Notes: generated by a model from the sequence alone, not told the origin. A DNA stretch of 64,000 bases from Artemia franciscana (GCF_032884065.1 NC_088868.1:2475043-2539042); one strand, 5' to 3'; counted from the stretch's first letter, positions 10,560 to 22,274 are shown. Made by a program: numbers and translations.

Positions 10560-13135
10560 CACAATTTTTGCCAGATACATTTGGGGGAGAGAGTTGAAGA
10601 AGGGGGGGGGGGGTTGCCCTTTGATGACTTTTGACTCTTGAAACAGAACTGGAACTTTCTATTTCCATTCAAATGAGCCACCTCTAAAGTTTATACAACC
10701 ATCCCTTCAATAAAAACCACATATACCCTGAGGCATAACTTAGAATCCATGCCCCCTGGATCTGAGGGATTGTGTCAACCATGAAGGCATTGTTATATGA
10801 CCTTTAGATTATTTTGAACAAAATGATTATCTCGAATTTCGATCAGATGCATTTAAGGAAAAGAGGGGGAGGGTTAGTTGCCTTCTGGTCACTTTTGATT
10901 CTTATAAGGTGACTAGAACTTTCAATTTCTAATGAAATGAGTCTCCTCAAAAGTTGATGCAGTAACCCCCTCCAAAAACCTTATATGCCCCTGGAGCATA
11001 ACTCACAACCTACCGTGGGTTCTGGGGGTTTTTTGTCAACCTTAGACGCATTGTTACATGATCTTCGGACTGTTTTAAATAAGATATTTCTGTCAAAATT
11101 TTGATCGGGATGCATTTGGTGAAAAGAGGGTAGAGGAGGGTAGTTGCCCTCTGATCATTTTCATTCTTCAAAAGGAATTAGAATTATCAATTTCCAATTA
11201 AACAAGCCTCCAAAATTTTACGATCCCCCCTTCCAAAAAAACTCGGTAACCTTTAAGCATGAATTACAATCCTTTTCGGACTTGTGGGGGAGGATAGCAT
11301 CTACTCTAAAGGCATTGTCATGTGATCTTTAGCCTATTTTGAACAAAATGGCCACATAAAAAGTTTCATCAGATACATTTGGGGAAAAAAGGGCGAGGGG
11401 GGAAGCTAGTGGCCCTTAAATCATGTGACTTGAAAATTGAACTAGAAATTTGAATTTTCAATCATATGCGCCTCCTTCAAAGACTATACGGTAACACCAA
11501 CCGTAAAAACCATATATGCCCCCGGTACATAACTTACAATCCTTACTCCTGGGTTCTGGGGGATTAGGGTCAATACCAAAGACACTTATACAAATTACTA
11601 ACCTCTTATATTACTAAAAAGTTATATAGCCCCGAAGGCAATCTTTGATTATATAACAATAATCCTAAATTCATACTACCACTTCTTCCATAAAACCTTA
11701 TATGCCCTTGGGTTGTTACTTACAACACATGCCCCCGGGCTGTGTGTAAGCCGTGGTGACATTATTGTATCATCTTTAGATAAATTTGAACAAAATAGCT
11801 TTTTCAGAATTTTGGTTGGATACATTTGGGGAAAAAAGGGCATGGAGGGAGTCTGGATCCCCTGCGATTACTTTTGGTTCTTGAAAAGGGAACTAGAAAT
11901 TTCAATTTTCAGTCAAATTACCCTCCTCCAAAGTTCATATGGCCAACCTCTCCATAAAAACCTTATATACCCTTGGAGCTTAATATCCAACCCTTGCCTC
12001 GGGGGAGTTGTGTACGCACTGAAGTTCTATTTATAGGCCTATGATCTTTGGACTACTTTGAACAAAATGGCTATCTGAAACGTTTACTCAGATGCATTCG
12101 CAGAAAAGTGGGGACTAGTTGAACTCTGATCACTTTTGACTCGTAAAACGGGAACTAGAGTTTTTAATTGCCAATCAAATGTGCCCTCTTCCAAAGTGTA
12201 TATGACCAACCCATAACTGGCCCAACCCCAACCCAACAATGTAAAAACATTGTTTGTCCCTGGGGGATAACTGAAAATACTCGCCCCGGGCTTGGGGGCA
12301 TGGTTGTGGTGACCCTAAAATTTGTGTAATGTTTGGACTATTTTGAACAAAAATGGGAATCTCAAAATTTTGATTTGATCCATTTGGGGAACAGAGGGTT
12401 TGGGGGCATAGTTGACACCCCACCATGGGTTGTGTTTTTTTGTCAATCTTGAAGCCATTGAGATATGATCTTTGGACTATTTTAAACAGGATAGCTATGT
12501 CAAGATTTTGATCGGATGCTTTTGGTGAAAAGAGGGTAGGGGGAGGGGGATTAGTTGCCCTCTAATCATTATTGATTCTTCAAAGAAATTAGAACTATCG
12601 ATTTCTAATTCAAGATTTCCTACAAAACTCTGAAGATCCCCCGCCCTTCCATAAAAATGTGATATAACCTTTTAGCATGAATTAAAATCCTTTTTGGACT
12701 TAGGAGGGAGGGAAGTATCTACCGTGAATGCATTGTCTTGTCATCTTTCACCTACTTTGAACAAAATGGATATATCAAAAGTTTGATTGGATGCATTTGG
12801 AGAAAAAAATGCGGGGGGGGGGGCTAGTTGCCTTTGAATAAATGTCTTGAAAACAGAAGTAGAAATTTTAATTTCCAATCGTGTGAGCCTCCTTCGAAGT
12901 TTAAATGGTAACCTGTACCATAAAAACCATATATGCCCCGGGGCATGACTTACAATCCTTACTCCCGAGTTCTGGTGGGTATTGTTAACCCCGAAGGCAT
13001 TGTTATACAAATTTCTAACCTGTTATATTACTAAACTGCTATATAGCCCCGAAGGCAGTGTTGGATTATATAACCATAATTCACAGTTTATGCTACCACT
13101 TCTTCCATGAAAACCGTATATTTCCTTCGGTTTTT
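10560..13135 (+). repeat. TR1 tandem array 1 (~270 bp unit, about 9 units)
   Basis: Diverged direct repeats recur about every 260-280 bp. Each unit runs: a G-run (GGGGGAGGG..), CTAGTTGCCCTC, GATCACTTTTGACTCTT, GAACTAGAACTTTCAATTTCC, AATGAGCC, GTTTATACGACC, CTTCCATAAAAACC, TATATGCCCC, GGGGCATAACTTACAA, a second G/C-rich block, then TTTGAACAAAATGGCTATC. The GAACAAAATGG anchors lie near 10815, 11340, 11790, 12060, 12340, 12485 and 12755, with weaker ones between. Some units are partial. There is no open frame; short ORFs here are chance. Confidence 0.9.
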
Positions 13136-13141
13136 ATAAGA

Positions 13142-13572
13142 TTAAATAAAAAAAACTAGTTTTTTTTTACTGAAAGTAAGGAGGGACATTAAAACTTAAA
13201 ACGAACAGAAATTAATTTCTTAGAAATATTATATTATTATATAAATATACATATAATATAAATAAAAATATACTTTAACATTATGCTGAATTTAGCAACT
13301 ATAAATTTAGTAACATTTCATTTTTTAACTCTGTAGTTTGATATCGAGTGAGTAATAAATTACTTGATTTTTTTTTTTTCGTATTAATAAAAAAAAAACT
13401 AATTTTTTTAGCTGAAAGTAAGGAGCGACATTAAAACTTAAAACGAACAGAAATTATTCCGTATATGAAATGGGTTGTCCCCTCAGCAATTCCTTGCTCT
13501 TTACGCTAAAGCTTTTAATTGTTCTAAAAAGTAGAATTGTGGTAAAAAGTCAAACTTTAGCGTAAAGACTAT
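13142..13572. repeat. Two fragments of the F1 palindrome arm
   Basis: 13142-13212 and 13383-13572 both begin with the F1 terminal arm (A-run, CTAGTTTTTT or CTAATTTTTT, CTGAAAGTAAGGAGCGACATT, AACGAACAGAAATTA). The first stops after about 70 bp in AT-rich DNA. The second continues past the palindrome centre (GCTTTTAATTGTTCTAAAAAG) and breaks off within TTTAGCGTAAAGA. They look like two successive truncated insertions or a deletion remnant. Confidence 0.8.
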
Positions 13573-14372
13573 ACTATATTATATACTATATATAATCTAA
13601 GACTATACTTTTCAATATAGATAGCTTAAAGGTTCAGTTTTGATTTTTGTACCATCTTATTTTAGAGCTCGAATCCCATTTCTAATACATTTTACTGCTG
13701 AATCAGTTTCTGTAACTCCAACCTTAGGACTTGTCAGTCATGTGTCAATCTTAAAACTTGGTTGCCTGTCTGAGACTTTATGCAGGCAAGTAAGATATTT
13801 ATTTTAATTATTCCTATCACAAGCCCTGAATCGCTGGATTTAAAAATGAGCCTTATTTGGTTCAGGGCTGCTTGTTTGCCTGCAAGTCTGGTCAACTTCA
13901 GTCCCCTAATGAGTCAAGTTTGGTTTCAAATCTGTTTAAATAAAATTGGCTTTGGATTTGGAGTGTTGTACAGGATTGATGATTGTGATACTTTAAAACA
14001 TTATAACTACGGCAATGACTTTTGCTGTCTAGTGGTATCTCCTCTCTCCCCTCCTCGCTTCCCTGTGTCTGTTACTTCTAATTTTTTTTAAAGTCGTTTA
14101 TATGTCTTCGACGAGTAGCTTCTGTCACGTTTCTGTCAAACACTTATTGGTAAATACGCTTATTGGTAAATAGATAAAATTGGCTTTGGATTTGGAGGCT
14201 CTATAGGATTGATTATTTATAGCTTCCGTATTTTTAGGAACCTCTTGCATCCCCCCTTTTTGTAAAACGGGAGTACACTTTCATAGTGTTGTTGATACTG
14301 TTGTATATTCCATAAGAGGCATCAAGTCTGTTCAGAGATTATATTGTGGACTTACTACCTCAAATTCCAAAT
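13573..14372 (+). promoter_or_regulatory. Region upstream of the zinc-finger gene's first coding exon (putative promoter/5' UTR)
   Basis: This is unique-looking sequence between transposon debris and the proposed start codon at 14373, so the promoter and 5' UTR should lie here or beyond. It contains a ~30 bp direct repeat, ATAAAATTGGCTTTGGATTT, at about 13939 and 14174, each followed by a variant of ACAGGATTGAT/ATAGGATTGAT. I see no decisive TATA box or initiator. A possible CAG-GCAAGTAAG donor lies at ~13783 and could belong to a non-coding 5' exon. Assignment is inference from position. Confidence 0.3.
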
Positions 14373-14418
14373 ATGGCTGATCTCGTCATCCCTTCTGAGG
14401 CTTTTGCTGCCAAAAATG
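14373..14418 (+). CDS. Zinc-finger gene, exon 1 (start codon exon)
   Basis: The start is an ATG with A at -3 and G at +4. The exon encodes MADLVIPSEAFAAKN plus one base of the next codon, and is followed directly by the consensus donor GTAAGT at 14419. The phase (1) matches the acceptors of the three downstream exons. No known domain is visible in so short a piece. The weakness is length: 46 bp with an ATG and a GTAAGT can occur by chance, and the next exon is 9.4 kb away. Confidence 0.5.
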
Positions 14419-14577
14419 GTAAGTAATCCAATGAAATTTTATGTTGCAGAGTAAAAGTTATTGCTTTTACTCTGCTTTGCTTTTGTAAATCTGCTTTGCT
14501 TTAAATTCTGCTTTGCTTTTGTAAATAATTCTCTGCTTTTCTTCCGTTGTTTGCTCAAGTGAATAAAAAAAAAAAAA

Positions 14578-16762
14578 AAAAAAACAAGAGCTAAGAGTTC
14601 ATATGGCACTTGTGACGAGGCGAGAAGAGCTAAGAGCCAAGGGATCATATGGTATGAGCTCTAACAAAATTCTATGAATCAATAGATTGATTTAAAAAGG
14701 AAAATAAGAGGCTTAATGCCGGTCAGGATTTAAAAAAAGAGCTCTGAGTCACGATGTCCTTCTAAATATCAAAATTCATCAAGGTCCGATCACCCACTCG
14801 TAAGTTATAAATACCTATTTTTTCCTCTCCCTTTAGCCCCCCATATGGTCGAATCTGGGAAAACGACTTTATCAAGTCAAATTGTGCAGCTCCCTGACAC
14901 GCCTACCGATTTCCATCGTCCTAGCACGTCCAGAAGCACCAAACTCGCAAAATCACTGAACCCCTCCCCCAACTCCCCCAAAGAGAGCGAATCCAGTACG
15001 ATTCTGTCAATCACATATCAAGGACATTTGTTTATTCTATCCACCAAGCTTCATCCCGATTCCTCCGCTCCAAGTGTTTTTCCAAGATTTCCCCCTCCAA
15101 CTCCCCCCAATGTCAAAAGATCTGGTCGGGATTTGATACAAGAGCTATGAGACATGAATTCCTTCTAAAAATCAAATTTCATTGAGATCCGACCATCTAT
15201 TCGTAAGATAAAAATATCCCAATTTTCACGTTTTCCAAAAATTCCGGTTTCCCCCTCCAACTCCCCCCAATGTCACGGGATCTGGTCGGAATTTAAAATT
15301 AGAGCTTTAAAGCACAAGATCCTTCTAAATATCAAATTTCATTAAGATCTGGTCACCCTTTTGTAAGTTACAAATACCTCAATTTTCAAAATTACCCCCC
15401 CCCCAATTCCACCAAAGGGAGCAGATCCGATCCGGTTATGTCAGTCACGTATCTTAGACAGGTTTCTATTCTTCCAATCCAGTTTCATCCTGATCTCACC
15501 GCTTTAAGCATTTTCCAAGATTTCCGGTCCCCCCAACTGCCCCCCCCCCATTACGCTTGATCGGGTTAAGATTTAAAATAATAGATCTGAGTTACGAGGT
15601 CCTTCTAAATATGAAGTTTCATGAAGATCCGATCACTCCTTCGTAAGTTAAAAATACGTCATTTTTTCTTATTTTTCAGAATTAACCCCCCCCCCCCCCA
15701 ATAGAGCGGATCCGTTCCAATTATGTAAATCACGTATGTAAGACTTCTGATTATTTTCCCCACCAAGTTTCATCCCGATCCCTCCAATCTAAGCGTGTTC
15801 CATGATTTTAGGTTCCCCCACCCCAAAACTTCCCCCAATGTCACCAGATCTAGTCAGGATTTGAAATAATTGCTTTGAGACGCGATATCCTTCTAAATAT
15901 CAAATTTCATTGAGATCCGATCACCCGTTCGTAAGTTAAAAGTACCTCATTTTTTCTAATTTTTCAGAATTAACCCCTCCCCCAACTACCCCAAAGAGAG
16001 CGGATCCGTTCCGTTTATGTCAATCATGTATCCATGACTTGTGCTTATTTTTACCACCAAGTTTCATCCCGATCCCTCCACTCTAAGTGTTTTCCAAGTT
16101 TTAGGTTTCCCCCTCCCAACTCCCCCCCCCAATGTTACCAGATCCGGTCGGGTTTGAAATAAGAGCTCTGAGCCACGATATCCTTCTAAATATCAAATTT
16201 CATTGAGATCCGATCACTCGTTCGTAAGTTAAAAATACCTCATTTTTCCTAATTTTTCAGAATTACCCCCCCCCCCCCCAAACTACCCCAAAGAGAGCGG
16301 ATCCGTTCCGTTTTTGTCAATCATGTATCTGGGACTTGTGCTTATTTTTCCTATCAAGTTTCATCCCGATCCCTCCACTCTAAGTGTTTTCCAAGATTTT
16401 AGGTTTCCCCCCTCTAACTCCCCACAATGTCATCAGGTCCGGTCGGGATTTAGCTCTGAGCTCTGAGACACAATATCATTCCAAACATCAAATTTCATTA
16501 AGATCCCATCACCCGCTCATAAGTTAAAAATACTTCATTTTTTCTATTTTTTACGAATTAACCGGGCCCCCACTCCCCCCCAGATGGTCAAATTGGGAAA
16601 ACGACTATTTCTAATTTAAGCTGGTCATTTCCCTGATACGCCTGCCAAATTTCATCGTCCTAGCTTACCTGGAAGTGCCTAAAGTAGCAAAACCGGGACC
16701 GACAGACAGACCGACAGAATTGGCGATTGCTATATGTCACTTGGTTAATACCAAGTGCCATA
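14578..16762 (+). mobile_element. TR2 element with internal ~280-300 bp tandem units and a terminal hairpin
   Basis: The left end is rich in CATATGG/GAGCTAAGAG motifs (~14585-14660). The body consists of about six diverged units, each with a CTGAG.CACGATATCCTTCT block, AAATTTCATTGAGATCCGATCACCC, TTCGTAAGTTAAAAATACCTCA, a poly-C run, CAAAGAGAGCGGATCCG, ATGTCAATCACGTAT, GTTTCATCCCGATCCCTCC and CCAATGTCACCAGATCCGGT. The right part has GACCGACAGACAGACCGACAG and ends in the perfect hairpin at 16738-16757. Related, inverted sequence lies at 34150-34790 and 54945-56045. No coding capacity. It occupies the start of the zinc-finger gene's first intron. Confidence 0.8.
16738..16757. repeat. Terminal hairpin of the TR2 element
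   Basis: CACTTGGTTAATACCAAGTG is a perfect 8 bp stem with a 4 nt loop. It lies just outside the GACAGACAGACCGACAG tract, at the boundary where repeat similarity ends. F1 has the same geometry at its end (8 bp stem, 4 nt loop) with a different sequence. Confidence 0.8.
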
Positions 16763-16789
16763 ATAACAACTTTATATACATTTCAGGGT

Positions 16790-17239
16790 TGTAGAAGTAG
16801 CAGTAGCCTGGAAAGAGACCAAATAAATTTGGGTCAAACCCTGAAGGTTTGTTAGGGATAAAAGTGGCCCGCTTCTGAGAGACTAGCTTCTGCCTTTTTT
16901 CTTAATTTTGTTATTCTGTGTTACAAAACGGTGTATTTAGATTATTACTTATATTGCCTATTGTTGGGTGCCTCGTTTTTGGTTCTTAAGTATTTGATTT
17001 GAATTCTGGCTTTTAATGAATTTTATTTAACTTTTAATATTGTTATTCGATTTGGTTATTGGTTTTTTTCACATTGACTCTCTGTATTTGTTTTTAGTTT
17101 TCTTTGTCTTTTTTTGGTAGTTGTCCTTCCGAAACATTTGCCTTGTTACTTCAGTGTTTTTGTTTGGTCTTAAAAAAAACAATTTTTGAATGTTTTTCTT
17201 AATATTCCAATTGACTTCACAAAAAACACAATTAGATAA
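16790..17239. other. Intron sequence without recognisable features
   Basis: T-rich DNA between the TR2 element and the direct duplication. I see no exon-like open frame with splice sites and no known repeat. Confidence 0.4.
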
Positions 17240-17625
17240 GATAAGTATTCTAATGAAGCTAAAAAGCATTTTAGTCTGCTAAAATATTTTAAAGCGGCTC
17301 CTCTGTAGTCTACGAAAAATATTTTTCTGTAAATCTCGTCACAATGTTTTTCTGTATATTTCGTCAAAATATTTTCTGTTTTCCCGTGAGCTCCAGAAGT
17401 CTAGAAACTTACCAGCATCATACTGCTATTATGTCATACTGTGTAATGTCAACTATATAATGTCATGATCCCATTTTTGAGCTTATTTATTACAGTGCTT
17501 TGAAGAGCTCTTATCTTGCTAATCTTTGAATCAGATACAAAACAACATAAGCAATGTAAATTCTTTTTATATTTTAATCCCTCCTTATTTTCATCCGAAG
17601 TTGCTTAAAACATAATCCTTAAAAT
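17240..17625 (+). repeat. Direct duplication, copy 1 (intronic)
   Basis: About 380 bp that recur at 17735-18110 with high similarity: AAAAAGCATTTTAG.CTGCTAAAATATT, GTTTTCCCGTGAG, CCAGAAGTCTAGAAACTTACC, TGAGCTTATTTATTACAGTG and CTTTGAATCAGATACAAA. The spacing between copies is ~490 bp. There is no coding frame and no terminal repeats, so this looks like a local tandem duplication rather than a transposon pair. Confidence 0.85.
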
Positions 17626-17734
17626 GCTTAAAACTTTGGTATAATTCCTATACCATTGAATTTACCATAATCCATCTGAATTCACAGAAAAACACAACTT
17701 CTAAACATTATAATAGCCAGAAATAGAAGATACG

Positions 17735-18112
17735 TAATTTAATAAAGTTAAAAAGCATTTTAGCCTGCTAAAATATTTTAAAGGGGCTCCACTGTAGTCT
17801 GCCAAAAATATTTTTCTGTAAATTTCGTCATAATGTTTTCTGTAAATTTCGTCAAAACGTTTTCTGTTTTCCCGTGAGTTCCAGAAGTCTAGAAACTTAC
17901 CAGCATCATATTGCTATTATATAATGCTCTGTAATGTCAACTACATAATTTCATTATCCACTTTTTGAGCTTATTTATTACAGTGCTTTGAAGAGCTCTC
18001 ATCTTGCTAATCTTTGAATCAGATACAAAGCAACATAAGCTTTATAAATTCTTTTTTTATTTTAATGCCTCTTGATTCACCCCAAGTTACCTAAAACATA
18101 ATCCTTGACAAT
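17735..18112 (+). repeat. Direct duplication, copy 2 (intronic)
   Basis: Second copy of the segment at 17240-17625. It differs by point changes and small indels: one of two GTTTTTCTGTA-type subrepeats is altered, and ATGTCATACTGTG becomes ATAATGCTCTG. The inner block TCTGTAAATTTCGTCA itself occurs twice. Confidence 0.85.
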
Positions 18113-19690
18113 GAGTGCAAGACCATCCATCCTGCCCTCTCTTGTTTGATTTTGGAGGTATTATGGAGGTATTATTGGAGGTATATGGAGGTTATTATTA
18201 AGCTATTATGAAAGTTTACATTGATGCACCTATATTTTATTCCTGTATGGTTTGTGAAATTGAATTTTGTGAAAAAGGCTCTATGTGTAACTTGTAAATT
18301 TTTGAAGGACTTTTTACTTCTACATCTGTAAACATCCAATGCTGTTGGCAGTAAGAAGTCACTGCAAAAAATATTTTATTTAAAAGAACTTTATTTGCTG
18401 TCGTTTCTTGTGATTCACAAATATCGAAGGAATTTGTCAATCCACATTAAATTCAACCAAAGTACATGCACAACTAAACTAGCAAACTGTGTCCCAGCAA
18501 AATCAAATCTAAACAAAACCTAAACCATAAGTACAAGCAAAAGTCAAAAATAAAAACAAATGCCCCCTTAAACAACTCTTTATGGGTTTGAAGTGTTCTG
18601 CTAGCTCAGGGAGAAAAAAAAAGCAGAACAAAGATGCCTCCCATGCAAAAAAAATTACTCCTTGTTTTTCATGCCATTTGATGTTTCTTGTTGTCCTTGC
18701 GAAGAGGTCAAAAGGTCAATGAGGTTAAAAGGTCAATGCCGAATTAGCAAAAATGTCAAAACGAAGAAAAACTCAACTAAAAACTCAAACAAATTAAAAA
18801 GGGAATAAAATATTTAAAACAAAAACAATTTACCTATGCCACCAAAAAATAGAAAGCTCGAAATTTGCAAAATGAGCATTAAAAATATAAGGTGAAAAGA
18901 GAGATAAGGGGGGAGGGGAGGAGGTTCACTGATTGAATGTGTCCACTATGTAAGGGATGAAGTTTGCTGGATAGGATTTCTGGCCGAGGTGACTCCAATG
19001 GTGTACTTTTGTTGATCCAATTAAATCTTGGGGATTTAAGGCTGTGTTTTGGTTGCAGTGGGCTGTGCTCATCTTTCATTAGATTGCAGCTATTGTTGTG
19101 TATGTGGTTATAGCTACTCTCTTTAAGTGAGCAATTTGGTATTTATATATTTTTTTCCTGGAAACAGCTCCTTAGTTTTTAAAATTTTTTTTCTAACGAA
19201 AAATGTTTGAAATACTACTAAAGATGACTTTTTCATTGACAAATCAAGTGTTTTATTGCGGCTTCTTTAGGGATGAACTGGCAAACCATGACATAAATCA
19301 CCTCCACCAACAAGAATTTTCTCTTATAATAGGAAGTTTCAATTTGCATAGAAAAAAAAATCCATATTTAGTAAACTATACTTTGGTATCATCAGTGCTT
19401 CATCAAGCAGGTATATTTCCTCCCAACTAGGTCTAAAGCTTTGTTCGAACCAGGTCTTATGATAGCAATTGAAACTGAGGAAATTGGTACTTTTAAGCCA
19501 AAGTGTTTGTGTGTTGTTTGTCCCACAGTCAATAAAATTGATGTGATTCCGATAAACCAGATTGTTCACCTCTATACCATTTTAAGCCAGTAAAAAGAAC
19601 AGCAAGATTTTGAGTTACAAGGTTTTCTACGAGTAACTCTCTGGTTCTCGAGATTTAATGGTGTATATAAGTGTAAAAATGACAATACTT
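18113..19690. other. Intron DNA, no gene recognised
   Basis: AT-rich, with short local repeats (GGAGGTATTAT at ~18158-18190; AAAGGTCAATG at ~18710-18740). Open frames here are short and lack splice context or family similarity. Confidence 0.4.
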
Positions 19691-19692
19691 AC

Positions 19693-19788
19693 AACGGGCG
19701 GCCGCTCACAACTTGATAATGCCCAACAAAGCTTCGGCGATCCACATATCCATCCTTTTCATTCCACTGCGGTGTAAAAAACTTGTCA
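19693..19788 (-). CDS. Internal exon of a NUDT9-type ADP-ribose pyrophosphatase (minus strand)
   Basis: On the minus strand a 96 bp block is bounded by CTTACTTACAG at the acceptor and GTAAGTATT at the donor. With one leading base it encodes DKFFTPQWNEKDGYVDRRS followed by FVGHYQVVSGRP. The pattern F.P..NEKDG.V.R.S..G.Y....GRP is the segment just before the GRTG region of animal NUDT9 (mitochondrial ADP-ribose pyrophosphatase, hydrolysing ADP-ribose to AMP and ribose-5-phosphate) and of the NUDT9-like domain of TRPM2. The exon ends right after GRP. I found no other NUDT9 exon in the window; the Nudix box would be in a downstream exon at lower coordinates or lost. It lies antisense inside intron 1 of the zinc-finger model. 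A TRPM2-like channel is the alternative. Confidence 0.7.
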
Positions 19789-19948
19789 CTGTAAGTAAAG
19801 AAAACAAAGTCATTAGTTTTCAAAACATGAATTTTAACTTGTCGTTTCCATGAATTGCAATATGTAATTTAAAGTTAAGAGAATATTGTAGAAGAAGCAG
19901 GGAACGATGAAGCCTTTTGCAATTTAACACAAATATGTAAAAAAAAGA

Positions 19949-20122
19949 ATGGTTGTTCAACAAAACTTCTTCAAAAAGAGTAATCTTCCGATTGATGAAT
20001 CTTCCAAAAAGAGCAATCTTCCGAACAATGATTCTGATAAACCTTGCGATTTCCGCCTAGATCTTGCATCCATTCTTTATCGCCAAATTCAAGGCCAGGC
20101 AAAACTTGCTTTTATGGTATGA
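19949..20122 (+). CDS. Small open frame, 57 codons, unknown
   Basis: ATG at 19949 and TGA at 20120-20122. The peptide contains an imperfect internal duplication: KKSNLPIDESS, then KKSNLPNNDS. It ends ..ILYRQIQGQAKLAFMV, and the last codons overlap a GTATGA that could act as a splice donor. Codon composition is less AT-biased in the second half than in its surroundings. It could be an exon of an unknown gene or chance. No family recognised. Confidence 0.2.
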   Translation: MVVQQNFFKKSNLPIDESSKKSNLPNNDSDKPCDFRLDLASILYRQIQGQAKLAFMV

Positions 20123-20124
20123 AT

Positions 20125-21250
20125 GCCGTCATTACATTTAGTTTGTTGTTAGAAAAATTACTAGATGGTCTACGTCGTGCAGAAATAAATGTTTTGCAAA
20201 CAGTTCAAGAGTAGTTTTTCAACATTTCTGAGGGGTAAATTTTAAGGAGAGACTTCTTCTGACTCAGTGTATTTAAATTGTTAGGAATAAAAATATAAAA
20301 TAAATGAAATGACGATAGATCAAATGTATTGATGAAACTAGACTCTGGTCAGTTACAACTTGCAGGTATCGCAACTAGGACTCTTCAGAGTTTCTAATCA
20401 AATGTCATAAATACAATATTTGTATAATAAACTATATAGCTAAAAATGGAGTTTATGTGGCTAAAATACTTAAAAGTATTTTAATTGGATTTTCTTGGAA
20501 AAGCTTCTGATAGCATGAGTAATACTTTATTGTGATGTTTCAGGAATGTTCCCATTGAGCACTGAAATTCAAAATATATTATTACCAAGGTGGTAACCTG
20601 TATTTTCTGAGTGATCTATTGTAAAGACAAGGACAATAGCTTGGATTTCTATGTATTAAGATAAGATAAAACAACTAATGTTGCAAGCCAATTCATCGAG
20701 GAAGCAGCAGGCTCTTTAAAACTTGTTTCACCAGGGAAGGAAGTAAGATGTGAAAACTTGAAAGAATCTCTACTTGTGATGACGATTGGTGCTGGACTCT
20801 GCTGCAATGAATTCAGCTGCATTACACGTGATTTACAAAGAAGAAGTTACCAAAGGTAGAAGTTTCATTGGTAGAAGTTATTTTGGTAGAAGTTACCAAA
20901 GCTAAGTGTTTCATTCTATATATCAACGTGGTTGTCGCAAACTCTACTAACGAACTAATTCTGTTCATAGAAAACAGAAACAATCACATACTTCGGTTTA
21001 CTGAAGTTTAGCGCGAGTAATCACGAGAGTACCCGGGATGCCGTGAGTACTTATCTTTTGATTCCACGTTGCTTCGGTGCTCGGCTCCAAACGTGAAAGC
21101 AAGATATTTTGTTCCAAGAACAGTATGGATGGGTGTTTTAGCGTTTGTACCCCAAAAATCTGATGCGAGAATTGTGAATTACGTATACTGCTGACTCAAT
21201 TTTTGGACACCCATTCGACTTATTTGGTTTGTAATCGAAAATGATATTTT
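20125..21250. other. Intron DNA, no gene recognised
   Basis: There is a short tandem cluster of GGTAGAAGTTA-type motifs at ~20850-20900. No open frame of note and no recognised repeat family. Confidence 0.35.
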
Positions 21251-21254
21251 GGAA

Positions 21255-21324
21255 ACAGCTGCATCCCCCCTTGCAAAAGTTTCGTGCCCTCTGGGGGGTG
21301 CGTCCCACAGGTTGGGAACCACTG
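21255..21324. mobile_element. hAT-type transposon end
   Basis: The stretch ends GGGGGGTGCGTCCCACAG then GTTGGGAACCACTG at 21324. The reverse complement begins CAGTGGTTCCCAACC, the widespread terminal inverted repeat of hAT elements and their MITEs. I could not find the matching opposite end nearby, so this may be a solo or truncated copy. Confidence 0.55.
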
Positions 21325-21974
21325 CCGTAATGTCTCTGCATTTATTCAATTATACTCGACTTTTAATCGTGAAGCCGGTTGGTTTTTTGGTTGGATAGAA
21401 ACCAGGGATGCAGAGGAATTCATTTATTTTTTTCTTCATATTGTACATTGTTGATTTCATTCCAAAATCCGACACGACGCGATGATTATCGACATTATTT
21501 TGTTTATATATATATATATTCAATCAAGCTCTGACAGTTTTTTGTTTTGTCTTGTTTTACATAATATTTAAAGCCCATGAAAGCCCAAAAGAGAATGAAA
21601 AAAAAAAACAAAGTAGAGCAACAATTCATGGACCCTAACAATCATATCTTGTGGGTGCTAATTCGATTTTATTCTACAAAACAAACTATAATTCATGTTC
21701 ACTTTACTGGAAGTTTTAGCCTTAATCAAATGACTAATGTGAAATAATTCGTTCCTTTGTGTTTGGTTTGAAACCTCAGCAGATAAGGACAATCTCATTA
21801 AAAGTTGATTCTAAAACCATTGAACCCTTGATGTAAAATTTATTCTATTGAAAGTTCAGGTCTTTAGTCATTTCTTTTTCTACGCGAGAATCATTTTCGA
21901 GTTATTTTAATGGTAAAATTTGTAGGGTAAATAAAGAAGTAAGTAGCAAAAAATTTTTTTACATTGCTTATTTT

Positions 21975-22274
21975 ATTAAATAAAAAAAAACAAGTTTTAT
22001 TAACTGAAAGTAAGGAGCGACATTAAAACTTAAAACGCACAGAAATTACTTCGTATATGAAAGAGGCTGCTTCCTCATCAACGCCCCGCTCTTTACGCTA
22101 AAGTTTGACTCTTTCTCTCAATTCTTCTTTTTAAAACAGTAAAAAACTTTAGCGTAAAGAGCGGGGCGTTGATGAGGAAGCAGCCTCTTTCATATACGAA
22201 GTAATTTCTGTGCGTTTTAAGTTTTAATGTCGCTCCTTACTTTCAGTTAAAAAAACTTGTTTTTTTTATTTAAT
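21975..22274. repeat. Terminal palindrome of F1 copy 2
   Basis: Near-perfect inverted repeat with ~145 bp arms. The outer edges read ATTAAATAAAA and TTTTATTTAAT. Confidence 0.9.

Noticed and set aside
14845..15150. 101-codon frame in the TR2 element
   Set aside because: Made of C-rich satellite units; related units elsewhere are frameshifted, so not a gene.
19690..19705. GCGGCCGC as possible cloning-linker contamination
   Set aside because: It lies inside a well-conserved exon and encodes part of the SGRP segment, so it is native.
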